Shown: positions 22,058 through 33,879, numbered from the stretch's first letter. The stretch: DNA of 64,000 bases from Trichostrongylus colubriformis (GCA_963978905.1 OZ022260.1:8793725-8857724); one strand, 5' to 3'. Program-made: numbers and translations. The notes: a model not told the origin generated them from the sequence alone.

Positions 22058-25000
22058 GTAAGCTTTTCCAAACTATTATACTACACAATATGTGGTGGGA
22101 CAGAGTATCGACAGCAAAGTTCAGGCGGAAGGGCTCAAGGAAGAGTTATGCATACTCAATAAGTATTAGTTAGAAATAACCACTCTAAGCTCGCTTTTCC
22201 TGCCTTTGGTATCGCACAGTTTCATCCTCACGTCTCAGGTTGACACCTAGAGGTCAATGCTGCCACAGATCGTCGAAAAGAATATGAATTAATCTGACGT
22301 TCTTAATCACTGAGTAAAATCCGATCCTATTTATCGTGCAAGTCTTGGTCGACATCTCTATGCTGCGCAACTTCTGCTAGCCGTCCCTTAGAATGTTTCC
22401 TAGATAAACAGCAGTCAACTACATAGAGATGCAAATAGTCTGCAGATTCTTGTGACTAACTGATCGGGAACAAATGCAGTTCAGTTTACGCGTCTGATGA
22501 TGAGGAACGTCTCATGATGGACGTATTTCGTGGCTATAATTCACTTATTCAAGTGAGTTTCACGGACTCCTTCAATCAATAGCTATCCACCGATTCGTAT
22601 TCTTTGCAGCCCACAAGAAATACTAGCGATATGCCAATCATTGTGAAGGTTGCTCTGCAACTTGTCTTACTTATAAATGTGGTAGGTGCTTGTCAATCTT
22701 CGTTATAGGCTTGCCTTTCTCGTTTCTCAAAAACCCGTTCAGTTTTTCTTCGTAGCTTGGGCCATACTCAGACTGAGAAAGTCTCTGGTCATAACATAGA
22801 GGAGATCCATATAGACCTCCTGTTCCATTAAAATTCAAAAAAAATCAGTAGAACAATTTGATACTGCTGGAAGATTCAATTACAGGATGAGAAAAATCAA
22901 GTGATGCATACAAATGTATGGCTAACATTGGAAGTGCTCCACGTGGCTCGGTTATCGATTTATTGATTCGCAATTTATCACCATATTCAGAAATGGCACG
23001 ATTTTCAAATGCGATGGAATCCGGTGAATTATGGTGAGATTAAAGAGATACGTGTTACACCGGATAAAGTATGGCTACCTGATATCGTCCTTTTCAATAA
23101 GTGGGTTTATTTCAAAACTCATGCTGCTTGTGCTAGGTAAAAAAAGTCCGGAAACTGCATAAAACCCCACTGTAGACGGAATCCCATAAATCTCGTGTTT
23201 TTCATATTCCTACATAGTGTAACCCATAACCCAAGCAAGCCATCTGATTTATTCTTTGAATTTTATCGATTTTTGCAGCGTATTCCTAACATATGTACTA
23301 TGTGGTGATTCCTGTGAACTCCATCTTCATTTTCAATTATCAGCCTAGATGCTGGACCTGTAACTGGTAGTTGAAAGGGATTGTACCCGAAAATTTCATG
23401 ATTCCAATCTCTCATAAAATCACTCCCCCAGATACAGTAGATAAACAAAAACCCGAAATGAACTGGGTACTTTTTATTGCTGCAAGCAGGAGTCGAAAAA
23501 TTGGAAGAAGAGAACCCCGTAGGAATTTCCGCCGAGCAACATTTGGGAATACTCCATGTGAGATTTCTAGTTATCTCGTCATCTTTGATAGAAAAACTTT
23601 TTTGCTGATCTGAAGGAAAGCGATTTATCGAAACGTTAGCTGCAAGAGTGAAACTGCAACAATCTCGAAGGCGTAGCAGAAAGACCACCAACACTTGAGC
23701 AGTCTTCGACGGGCAGAGAGCAGCTCCAATTTGTGCATCCAAGGATGATTTGCTTGATTCCCGCTCTTTGTTCCTACCACGTAACCGTTACCATTTTGCT
23801 TCTCGAGCCATGGTGGTTACGCCCCCTCGGACGCTCAACCCCGTCGGACGCCAGTCCGAGGAGCCCTAGCTCAGTTGGATTTTTGTACCTTTTTTGTGAA
23901 ACTCTGTGTATGACCTTCAGTAAGTAAACACAACATAAATATATGGATAACGAAAGATCTCAACTTCCGTATACGATTCTTTTGACTTTTACACCTCCAC
24001 AATTCTTTCAATTTCTGCTCATTTTTGTCAGAATCTGAAAATTATTTAACGCTTACGTCGCTCGAAATAGCTAGTATTTAAGTGCTGATGGTAATTATGA
24101 GGTGTCGTTCATGTGTAATGTTGTCATCAATTATCATGGTGATATGCTATGGGTACCGCCGGCGATTTATAAAAGCTCATGCATCATCGGTCTGTCATTT
24201 ACGATTTATTTATCTACTTATTTATTCATTGATTGTATGACCCATCCCTACTATATATAATACGTTTCGTCTGCCTGTACGCCCCTCCGTCCGTGCGTTT
24301 GCCCGTCCGTCTGTCACGAAATCAGATGCTGTATGAGAAACGACCTGTGGAAATAGGGACAAGTGTGGTATGGGTAGGGCATGGGACAAGAAGTAAGGAC
24401 CACACATGGCCCAAGTTAAGCTCTGCCCACTGTGGGCGGGGCAGGCCCTGAAATGTTCCGTTTTCGGACCGAAAATTGTTAAATGGGTTCGAATGTGCCC
24501 CAAACGTGAGGGAAAGATGGATTAAGTTCAGGAGTGAGTTTTTTAAGGTCATGAAAGAGACGTGGAAACAGTGGGCGGAGCACTTGTAGTGATGGGCGGA
24601 GCTTGCGCATAACATGAAAAACGACCTGTGGAGATGGAGACAAGTGTGGTATGGGTAGGGCATGGGACAAGAAGTAAAGACCACTTATGGATCAAGTGGA
24701 GCTCTGCCCACGGTAGGCGGGGCGTGCATTGGAATGTTCCGTTTTCAGCCCGAAAATTGTTGATTGGGATCGAGTGTGCCTCAAACGTGGGGAAAAGGTA
24801 GATTTGGATCAGCGATGAGTTTCTGAAGGCCCACAGAGAATCTTGGGCACAATGGGCGAAGGATTTGTAGTGGGGGGTTGAGCATTTGTTGTGGTGGGTG
24901 AAGCTTGGTCGTTAGATGAAAAACGACCCGTGGAGATTGGGCAAGTGTGGGATGGGTAGGGTATGGTACAAGAAGTAAGGAGCACTCTTCACCAAGGTAA

Positions 25001-28000
25001 GCTTCTCTCGCGATGGGAGAGCGCGTGCAGTGAGAATTTGTCCTCAGGAAAAAGAACAATTTTGATCGACCTACTGATGCACATGGTGTTTTGCGCGCAG
25101 TAGTGTGCGCCAGCCATCTGGTCCATTAATATTGCAGTATCCACATAGAAGGACGAAGAATAAATCAACCAAGGTGGATCCTGGAAGGATGGGCCAAGCA
25201 TCCAACTCTCATTCTGAGTCATAGACACTTTGAAGTGCATATCAGGCCATCACTAGGTGTTGAATTTGGGTCGCGATCCCAGATAATATGTGTAGTACCG
25301 GCGCCCCTTATCACGGCCTCATCTCCACTATTCGATGCTTTTGAATTTAACATTATAGGCTTTAATGGAAATGAGTTTGTGACCTATGAAAGAGACCAAA
25401 ATCGGTTAAGTACCGGCAACACCAGTGGCTCACTGATGGTTCCATTTTAGACGTGGAATTCTTCCCGTTCGATGAACAAGTGTGCACGTTAGTATTTGGA
25501 TCGTGGACGGTTAGGATCTTCTAGGAGCTTCGATCTTTATCAGTTGAGAAGCTCTAGCAGTCCTCATTCAGTACAATGAGAACGAGATCAAACTGGAATT
25601 CGAACAAGCTGAGTGGGTGGATTTGTCCGAATATGCACCATCTTCTATTTGGGACGTAATGGATGCTCCTGCGTCACTGGTCAATAAACGGAGCCGAATT
25701 GAGTTTCAAGTGAGAATCAGGTAAGGTTATAATCCCTTACACATAACCAATCAAACTCATTTCCTCTTGAGAAATTTTGAAATTCCTCAGATGTTTCATA
25801 TTTTTCAAAGTATCCCTCGTTATGTTTAGGCGAAAAACTTTGTTCTACACTACAGTCTTGATTATTCCTACAGTGCTGATGACATTTTTGAGTATGACGG
25901 TCTTTTTCCTTCCAACTGACTCAGGTATTACTTATACAAAATTTATTGTGAGAGACTGTCAGAAAAGTAATGACGAATAATTACAATTGGTATGAATCCA
26001 CAAATCACAGCTGATCTGGAACTTCGAACACCCAATCTGTCCAAGCTTTCAATTTCAATTTTGTTATCAATTCTACTACTTTAGGTGAGAAGATGACGTT
26101 GACAACTTACGTGCTGCTTTCGATCGTCGTCTTCCTGCTGCTTGTGTCGAAAATTCTCCCACCGACATCTAGTACTATACCTTTGATGGCCAAGTTAGCC
26201 ATTACTAAGTTTCTTTCGAAGTTATGTATTTATCATAGTTGTTGTCACTTGATGTGGTGCAGGAGGAGCCCATGCGACGTTGCGCCTCCTTACGATATTT
26301 ATTCCTACTTCTTCCAAGCGCCTGTCCCTTGAGAAGTGGCAACTGTTCCGCTTGCATTACGATGCCTATTAGTTTTATTTGTTTTGCCATGCAATCCACG
26401 GCACCAGCTTGATAGTGCAATGGATCAGTAAGATACACAGAAAGAATAAGCAGGGGTTCGGATCGTGTCGGCACTGAAATGCTCCGATAATCAATTTTCG
26501 CACTGCTATCTTCACTACAAGGTTCCGCCATAGTTTTTTGGAAGTGTTGACACTATTAATGCTTGTCAACTATTTATAACAGAGTGTAAATAAAATATGA
26601 AAAATACAGCTAAGAAGAGCGAACAAATGTAAAATGTAAGCTTTAGGTACCTACTGCTCACATTCGTGCTCAACGTCATTACCATTTTGGTTACGGTAAT
26701 TATCATTAATGTGTATTTTCGTAGCCCAATGACACATCGTATGCCACAATGGGTACGAACGTTATTCCTGGAGGTAAGACTAGCTACCATGGTAGCGTTG
26801 CGGTAACTACTCCTGTATATTTTTAAGGCAGTGATAGGGGAAATTCCGACGAAATGTAAGTGGTGAATATGATCGTCGAGATGACCAGTAGTGAATATGA
26901 CAGTGAGGAGAAAGCGGAAGAGAATGACCAGAATGCCTAGAGATAAGACTCCCTTCCGAGCATCGATTCTCGACGCGGACCATCAGAAGAGGCGGGTAGT
27001 CCGGACGATATTTCCGTTGGCACGTAGCCAAGTAATCAATGGGCAAAAAAAGTGACCAATACAAAAACTCAAAGGCCATCGCATCGTTAAGTACAGACAA
27101 GCGACGACAACAAAAGAGAAATAATGAAAAAGAAAAAAAAAAGAAAAGAGAATTCGCAAGCTCTACGGGTGACCATCAGAAAACAAAAACAATGAAAAAG
27201 CTAATCAGCTGTTCAGAATAGGGTCTGAGACATTCCTGTTCACGAAAGCGCGACCCTCGTCCAACACTGCCGCAGCTCCTTGGCCCCTCCCACCTCAGCG
27301 ATTAGAGATACTCGTCGCTAGGAGGCGGGCCGGGATAAGAAAGGCGGCCGGAGCTAAAGGAACCTCGTCCGCCACAGCTCAGAGGCGCGCCTTTCGAGGA
27401 GAATTGCAGCGCAGATAGACTTCCTGAACCCGTCTTCTTGAGGGGATGACTCCTTTTAGGGATTGGTCATCCACATTACCCCTATCACTGCCTTTAAATT
27501 CCGCATCCACATATTTTTCAGTGGATGCCATTTTTGATGTGCATGCGTCGACCGAAACCAGCGTTTCAAAAGCTTCTAGCTTCACCGAAAAAGGACGTGG
27601 CTCAACTTCCCGGCATAGGACAGTTCAGTTTCACAGCGGCGAAGCATCATCCTAATTGTCCAAGTGCTGATAGTAGGTCCGTACTACTCATTACTAGGAT
27701 ACATGATGCTTCCGAATTGCAGCTGATTTCAGGACAGCCCCACTAAAGATGGAAAATTATTCATTCGGCATCTATCTGGATCCTGCAACTGCGCCTTACC
27801 ATCCATTAACACCAGATGCACTTTCAGCGATTGACGCCATTGAATATATTACAGATCATCTGAAACAAGATGAGGATCACAAACGAGTAAGCTGCAGTTT
27901 TCCCTTCACAAGGCATAATCGATTTCCACAGTACTTCTCGAACGCCGCTGTTTTATCAAAGGTACGGCCATTCGAATTGTTTTCCCGCGCGCACACATTT

Positions 28001-29967
28001 GAATGCCTCGCGTGAGGAGAGTTTGAGACAATGGGGAGCATGGTAAAAGCCTCTATAATCCTTATCATAGAACCCGTTTTATAAGGTTATATGTTTTACA
28101 TGAGATAGACCCATGTGTTTATAACATGTCAACGATGGAAGAAAACCTAGACAACATAACGAGCTTGGTGGAGCTCGAACTAACAACCACGCTTAGATCG
28201 GCGATGAAACTATACTAAAAAAAAAACAAAACAAGCAAGCAAATAAGCAGTGAACACGCGTTATGGCGAAAGGAGACTAAAATAACGTAATATGCTCTAC
28301 GCACCCAAGTAGCCGTCAATGGCATTCTCAAAAGCTATGGAACTTCTAGGAAACGGTTTGACTCTGTTTAGTTTGAAATAGTCGGTACCCGCCCTAATTG
28401 TGTAGAATGGTGCTTCAAATTATGCCTAGCGCTGCAAGTACACGTTTGATGGGTCCACCCCTGGTCACAGATGAAAGCATGGTACAAAACTGATCAGGAA
28501 GCAGACCACACCTGCCATGAAGAATTCTGTGGAAGAGTATGGGATCTAGTTTCCTCCCCCTGTGACAAAGGGAGTGCAATTCAAGATTATTACTTTTTGA
28601 ATCTTCCATGACTGTACACACCTACTGCAGTGAGCCAATATGCGTATCACACGTTAAAGAAGCCAGACTGAGATTTAATTTATAGTCACGTCTTCTTTAC
28701 ATCCACGAAGAAGAGACAGAATCAAACTTGCAAGTAAAGTGAGCGGCCAGTTCGTTCTGTGCTCCAGACTAATAGCGAAATAGCGAATCAGAAGCATTCC
28801 TCGCGCATAACCCTTATAATCCTGAAATTTTCACATGGTACAAAAATGATTTAAATACAAGGGATACTGTAATAATAGTGGAGTACTGTCTCAAGAAAAA
28901 AAAAGTTTACTGACCTACTTATCTTGTGATGTACTTGAAACAACCAGTATCGCAATATTACTGCCGTTTACATACTTTGCCATGATGCGACATCGCGAAA
29001 AATGTCGCTTAGCATGCACTACAGTATGACTGTTAGTGAGTACGTCATTAGTTCTACTTTCCGCATAGATGTATCGTGCGCGACATGACGAGATTTTGGA
29101 TGACACGGCATCCTCGACTAACGCTACACGATCCTGGGTCCCATTGTAAACCTGACAAGGCTCTTGGACGTTGCGACAGCGTGCTCAAACATATCATTGC
29201 AGCAGAGCAACGGCTATCAGAATTAAGCTTTCGTTCATTGAGCATAACCAAAAACAATGATCTTAAAGGGATCGTCCACCGAAACATGAGTTTTTGTGTG
29301 ACCCATAGTTTATGTTGTATTTGCCTAATGTGGGCCTCATGCAAAATTTCACGTGAAAAAATGTGAATCTGGCTGAGATACAGCACCACAAAGTACGTCC
29401 GCGTCTTCGACCACGGCGGACGACGGGGTGGGCACTTGCTCGTAGGCCCTGCTCACCCGGCCGTGACTTTGTGGTGCTGTATGTCAGCCAGATTCACATT
29501 TTTTCGCGTGAAATTTTGCATAAGGCCCACATTAAAAACAACATAAACATATGGGTTACACAGAAACTCGTTTTTCCGTGGACGACCCCTTCAACCAGAC
29601 GTGAACCTTTGTCTTCGGCAGGAAAGATGAATGCAATTTCGAAGCCAAGGAGTAGTTCATCACATCATTCCGAAAAATTTCAACACGAATTACTTTCAGT
29701 ATCGAGACGACTGGAAATACGTTGCCATGATTATTGATCGATTGCTGCTTTATGTATTCTTTGGTATTACGGTGGGAGGCACCTGTGGGATACTCTTCAG
29801 TGCACCCTATGTTTTCCAAAGTAAAGAATCGGTTCAGAGAGTTTTTATCACATTTAACCCACGAAAAATAGCAAACGACGTGATCTTGAAATATAGCTTC
29901 AGGAGTGAATCAACGAGAAGTACTCCAGCGACTGATAGATCTGTACAAAGCAGGAGATATCGATTAG
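22006..29967 (+). CDS. unc-29: unc-29-like nicotinic acetylcholine receptor subunit, copy 2 (15 exons)
   Basis: This is a second, divergently transcribed paralog of the same receptor subunit. Exons are 22006-22057, 22485-22552, 22610-22681, 22886-22930 (or 22933), 22991-23100, 24083-24189, 25451-25509, 25572-25720, 25830-25924, 26085-26193, 26647-26773, 27522-27676, 27733-27886, 29700-29820 and 29903-29967. They sum to 1488 nt (495 codons plus TAG), or one residue more if the shifted exon 4 donor is used. All phases agree with copy 1. No stop or frameshift is seen. Oddities are the missing GT directly after exon 4, weak donors after exons 6 (GTCTGT) and 12 (GTCCGT), and Thr/Tyr replacements in TM1 and TM2. 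TM4 and the Cys-loop exon are identical in protein to copy 1 despite many synonymous changes, which argues for a functional gene. Confidence 0.9.
22485..25720 (+). CDS. unc-29: Copy 2 exons 2-8: extracellular ligand-binding domain
   Basis: The frame carries [20 protein letters not shown], an NTS sequon in exon 3, [26 protein letters not shown], the intact Cys-loop [15 protein letters not shown] and a 149-nt exon 8 ending RIEFQVRI. The protein differs from copy 1 at only about 15 positions in this domain, five of them clustered in exon 3. Exon 4 ends ACATTG and is followed by GAAGTG instead of GT. Intron 6 holds three tandem 295-bp repeats, and intron 5 an inverted-repeat relic. Confidence 0.9.
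23924..23985. mobile_element. Relic end of family B foldback element
   Basis: ACAACATAAATATATGGATA and a nearby TTCCGTATACGATTC resemble the right arm of the element at 4343 (ACAACATAAACATATGGGTA and TTTCCGTGGACGATTC). Only one end is visible. It lies in intron 5 of unc-29 copy 2. Confidence 0.45.
24330..25060 (+). repeat. Tandem repeat of about 295 bp, two full copies and a partial
   Basis: Each unit begins near GAAAAACGACCTGTGGAGAT and contains TGTGGTATGGGTAGGGCATG and ACAAGAAGTAAGGACCAC, then a GGGCGGGGC block. Starts are near 24334, 24616 and 24917. It follows a TCTGTC/CCGTCCG-rich simple tract at 24250-24320. It fills much of intron 6 of unc-29 copy 2. Confidence 0.75.
25830..26773 (+). 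CDS. unc-29: Copy 2 exons 9-11: TM1, altered TM2 and TM3
   Basis: Exon 9 (25830-25924) is TM1 with three extra Thr residues where copy 1 has Val or Ala. Exon 10 (26085-26193) is TM2, reading [16 protein letters not shown], so positions 5' and 6' are Thr and Tyr instead of Ile and Ser. Exon 11 (26647-26773) is TM3 with [10 protein letters not shown] in place of [10 protein letters not shown]. The -1' Glu and 9' Leu are kept. Confidence 0.93.
27268..27498. repeat. Dispersed repeat family C fragment
   Basis: A shared core (GGGCCGGGATAAGAAAGGCG, later CACATTACCCCTATCACTG) recurs near 34560-34740 and 62640-62815. It ends about 25 bp upstream of exon 12 of unc-29 copy 2. Confidence 0.65.
27522..27886 (+). 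CDS. unc-29: Copy 2 exons 12-13: cytoplasmic loop
   Basis: Exon 12 (27522-27676) starts [12 protein letters not shown] and includes [20 protein letters not shown]. Its donor is GTCCGT, which is weak but keeps phase 2. Exon 13 (27733-27886) encodes [13 protein letters not shown] and the helix [20 protein letters not shown], ending at CGA before GTAAGC. A dispersed repeat ends about 25 bp before the exon 12 acceptor. Confidence 0.88.
29263..29594. mobile_element. Palindromic foldback element, family B, in unc-29 copy 2
   Basis: The left end TTAAAGGGATCGTCCACCG mirrors the right end GTGGACGACCCCTTCAA. The CAGCACCACAAAGT core is shared with the element at 4343. It ends 106 bp before the exon 14 acceptor of copy 2, so both paralogs carry a family B element in their 3' half, but in different introns. 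Confidence 0.85.
29700..29967 (+). CDS. unc-29: Copy 2 exons 14-15: TM4 and C-terminal tail
   Basis: Exon 14 (29700-29820) encodes TM4 starting [20 protein letters not shown]. It is identical to copy 1 in protein, with 24 synonymous differences in 40 codons. Exon 15 (29903-29967) follows TAGCTTCAG and encodes [19 protein letters not shown] plus two residues, then TAG. Confidence 0.93.
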
Positions 29968-30019
29968 TCCACCATGAAACGGATCCTTATACGCTTTGTA
30001 TATCAGATGTTTCTCATTC

Positions 30020-30025
30020 AATAAA
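30020..30025 (+). terminator. Candidate polyadenylation signal of unc-29 copy 2
   Basis: An AATAAA hexamer lies 53 nt after the copy 2 stop codon, a normal distance for a nematode 3' UTR. No cleavage site can be read from sequence alone. Confidence 0.45.
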
Positions 30026-30349
30026 GCCTTTCATATTTCTCTTCGAGGGCACTGCAGTGTTCCAAGACTTTGAACCGGGCCATTTTGGTTGACTCGCACA
30101 AACAAGCATATCAGCATATCATATGGGTTCTAAGTAATTGGGGGAGGGAACAAGTTGTAATATGTTGAACACTGCCACTGATGGGCATGTTGGTGTTCAA
30201 CATGTACAACACTAAAATACGTGATGTTATCACCCCACAATCTAGCATTTACTATCGGAATTCTCTCTATCCCATCTTATTCGAAATGAGCTTTTTTCTC
30301 CACGTAATTGTAACCGTTGGCCCGCTGGCTAAACCAAAGGCGGGTTTTG

Positions 30350-31000
30350 GTCATCGCGAGACGTTGGAAGCCTTCTGATCTTCTGATGCTTTTTATCAAA
30401 CGTTATCAATTTGGATCATACATCATCAATGTCCCTGTCTCATCCCGCAGAACACCTATGAGTGTCAACCAACGTTTCAGAGTCACCGCGGTAACCGAAA
30501 TGGATTTGGCGGTATTTGTTTTCCTGCACTCCTTAGTGAGTCTTATCAACCGTTACCGATGTCGATCACTTACCATTAAAGGCAATGGTAGGGGAAATAT
30601 GGCTATATCAGTCATAGCAATCTTTGATACTGACCGGTGGACGATGTCATCGCGAAGACTGATACGTCAAGTACCATGTAGTTTCGAACGATAGATCACC
30701 AATACGATCCGATAAGTATCAATAGGGTTCCCTTTGCTCATATTATCTCTACCACCATCCTTAATGCTCCCCTCCCACCTCGCAAACCACCTTATAGTGT
30801 CAACCTCTACGTTTACCTTTGATGGTGAAATAGCTTTGGTGACATACGCCTTTTAAGGCCAATCATCATCTCTTATCGGCTACTATCACCCTAGTTCCAC
30901 CACAACTAGGGTCCTCGTCCGAACCCTCATACCGTCCGAGAAATTCAGGCTCCCATCATCGGTTCGACGCCACGTATGAATTTCGTGACAGACAGATCGA
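30350..31000. repeat. Mixed relics of the 7-kb-array repeat and of family C
   Basis: ACACCTATGAGTGTCAACCA, CGAAATGGATTTGGCG and CTTATCAACCGTTACC recur inverted in the array at 48.7-53.9 kb. AAAGGCAATGGTAGGGG with GTGGACGATGTC belongs to family C. No coding frame is supported. Confidence 0.5.
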
Positions 31001-32571
31001 CACAGACGCGCGAAAGGCGCCGCCACGACTTCATTCCTATAGCAGATGACTGTAGAAGCTTTTCCATGTAGAGGCGGAGATAGAACAAGCCTCCGTCGAG
31101 GAATCGTCGACACGGGGGATCGTATTTGGTTCGCTAGGAGGGAGGGGGTCGTAATCGTTGAGGTAGGTAGTGATCGACAGAATTCCTCACGCTGAGGGTC
31201 TAAAGTGTAAGGGGAGAAATGATAAAACTGACTACTTGGGTTCGAACCCGAAAATAGTATAACTTGACCATCATGGAAACCTCATGCATGGCGCGATCCG
31301 CAACGGAATTCGGTCAACGCCAATAGCCCTTTCGCTGGTCCGCTGACACCGAAACCACGCACAGGCACACCTTCAAAATTCACCGATTAATCGTGGAAAG
31401 CGGTATCACTTTCCAGAAACAATTGGATGAAAACGAAAAATTAGCTGATATGAACTTCTTTCATATCTTGCTACGATTGCAAGTACGTAATCTGGTGTTA
31501 GCGGCCACTATGCGGACCGAAAAACGTTTGTATTCATTGAGAATGTGGGTGAAATCCTCATGCATGGCGCATCCCACAGAGCTGACCGACGCTTCTTGCC
31601 CTCCCACTAGGCTTTCGAGAGCGAAGGATGCATACTAGAAAAATTTCAGTAAGTATGAATCAATTTTTCGGAACAATCTTGGGAAGATCTCGCAAATTCT
31701 ACGAAAAAAAATTCCTTAACTGGCTTTCCTGAATTTTTCTTGCTTCGTTTTAAAGATATGGCATAGCTCAGGTGGTCTTCGAAAGCGACAACTTAGTAGA
31801 CCCCGCCTCACCAAAATGCACTCATATAGTTGAATTTGGAGGAAGTTATCGCCACTGGAATGAAACACTTCAAAATTTTCCTCATCTAATCCTCATTTGG
31901 AAACCCATATCGAGAACTAAGCAACCATTAGGGAAAGCAAACGGCCAATAGATAGGTCTGAGGGAGAATCAGAAAAAATTTCCAGCTATATGAAAGATGG
32001 GCTCTAGGTCAAGTTTGAAGTATTTTTGAAATGTAGGAATTTAGCATGGGGAAGATACCGCGCTCCATCGTGATAGCCGCGTCGCAGCCGCAGTATCGAC
32101 CCGCGACCAGATGGGAAGCGTATTACATGACCCCAATTTAGCTTTTCTGTTGATTTTTGACTTTTCTACTCTTATTTTTTCATACTTTATCCTTGCCGCG
32201 TAATTTGCATGACTACTAAGCTTCTTCCTTGTCATCAGAGCACGAGAACATTACCAATGGTCGGCGTTGCTTTCGTTTCGGGATATAAGTATTGGAGTTG
32301 CTCTGTTCTTATCTTAGACGATTTCGTTTTGGAATATTAGTACTGAGTTTTGATAGATCCTTATTTCTCTCTTTTGTCAGGAGATTGGTTTGACCTCTCT
32401 GTTTTTTACCATAGGCTCCTAATTTCTCAGGTGGATCGCAGTGGCTTGGTAGAAACCACGGAACAAGCGGAACTTGGAGAGACGGGAGGGGGAGTCGTAT
32501 TGAGGCCCCCTTTTGGGGGGGGTGGTCGTATTCTTCGAAAATTTTCCTCAACTGGACGCTTAACCCTGCCT

Positions 32572-33190
32572 TCAGATGAACGATTGTGGACATGAAGTCA
32601 CGGAGGCCTGTATCAGTTCGATCCTTGAATTGTCATATGACGCAAGCGTGTACAATAGGCATCGAGAAGGGGTGTAGAAGCTTAGACCTAGTGAAAGGCT
32701 TGGTATCATATGTTCAATGTGTGCATTTCCAGCACTAAGAGCTATCCACTACTGGATGACTCATTTTGGAATGGTTGTCAGTGGAGGTTGGTTACCATTA
32801 CATTGGGATAGCTGTGTTCGTGCGGAAGATCACGTGTGATTGTTCCAGCGTATCCTTTGGCTTTAGTCTTGATGTTGCTCCCTCATGATTCTCGAAGCTT
32901 GAAATGTCTTCAAGGACCTGTGCCCACCAATACGTCAATCGAAGCAACGGTAGATATGTTCTGAAGTTTATAGCTAGTTGCAGTTAAGCATTTTGAATTA
33001 CTCACTCAAGACATGTACGGTGCAACTACAGGCCTTCTTCGCTTGAAACCGTTCCAAATTCCAAGAAACACGATCAAAGATTCGAATGCAGAAGTTGCTT
33101 CAGTTGTTCATAAAGGGGTTTTCGTTTACCGTGGACAACCTTCCATTAGCCTTCTCTTCTGGGTATGCTGCCCATCTTCTCCATGTGCTC
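32572..33190 (+). repeat. Duplicated segment, copy I (uninterrupted)
   Basis: This block is homologous to 56760-56913 plus 59231-59790. Shared stretches include GATGAACGATT, GAAGCTTAGACC/GAAGCTCACG, AGCTATCCACTA, TCCAGCGTATCC and TTGATGTTGCTCCCTCATGA. It retains the site where the Penelope-like element is inserted in the other copy, so it serves as an empty-site reference. Confidence 0.75.
32576..32677 (+). pseudogene. Exon-like fragment in duplicated segment, copy I
   Basis: After a CTTCAG acceptor-like site the frame reads MNDCGHEVTEACISSILELS and ends at TAG after 33 codons. A paralogous fragment lies at 56764-56868. Most differences between the two change the amino acid, so at least one copy is decaying or the frame was never coding. 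I do not recognise the protein. It belongs to a duplicated block of about 0.6 kb that also contains TTGATGTTGCTCCCTCATGA. Confidence 0.3.
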
Positions 33191-33298
33191 CTATATCCAG
33201 AATGAAACAGGAATCTTTTCGTTACACTCCTTTTCATCCCCCTTCCCTCCGGCCAATCCTTCTCGCGGCGGCCCTTCGACGCTGGCTTCGCAGGCTTT

Positions 33299-33372
33299 GG
33301 CCGCTTCCATACTTTGCGCACTGACGCCGTCACGCAGGTGACCGCATCGGTGCGCAAAGCATGGAAGCGGCC
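33299..33372. repeat. Short hairpin with 23-bp arms
   Basis: GGCCGCTTCCATACTTTGCG pairs with CGCAAAGCATGGAAGCGGCC around a 27-bp loop. There is one mismatch in the arm. Function unknown. Confidence 0.75.
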
Positions 33373-33879
33373 TAAGGAGGACGATTATCGGCCGATTTTC
33401 CGATCCGACCGATTTTCGCGCGCGCGGGACAAAGAAGCTCCGGTGAATAGGTAATACGCAGGGTTGCAAGTCATTGTAGCTAAAGGCACAGATCACGATA
33501 ATTTTTGTGCGTCGTCACGCTCCATAAAGTCTCCGGCAGTGCTGAAGGACACAAGTGTGAAGAAAAAACAAAGAAACTTTTCGAAAACCTTGAAGATAAA
33601 GTGTTTCTGACCCTTGACTTTGACGGGTTCGCCGCTCGAAAGCAAGTATTCGGACAAATTTCTACGTGATAATATCATTCGATGAGGTTGTTTTTACAAT
33701 GGGAGTTTTCCCTATCATTTCTTATCGCAGTCGATATCATGCCTCTCATACATGAAAAAGCCACCTCTTAAAGGCATACCTCGCGAAAATTTGTGAGAGT
33801 TATCGCGCGTGTTACAGGATGTAGAGGCCCTGGGTTACCCGCTAGTAAAGAAAAATGAATAGCAATTCCTCGAAACCAC

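Noticed and set aside
23263..23742. A 159-codon open frame on the minus strand
   Set aside because: It lies within intron 5 of unc-29 copy 2, does not start with ATG at its annotated end, and has no recognisable domain or splice context.
23860..23890. tRNA A-box-like sequence CCCTAGCTCAGTTGG
   Set aside because: No B box, acceptor pairing or anticodon arm follows, so it is chance similarity.
27039..27221. Lys-rich plus-strand frame
   Set aside because: It is an A-rich low-complexity tract in intron 11 of unc-29 copy 2.
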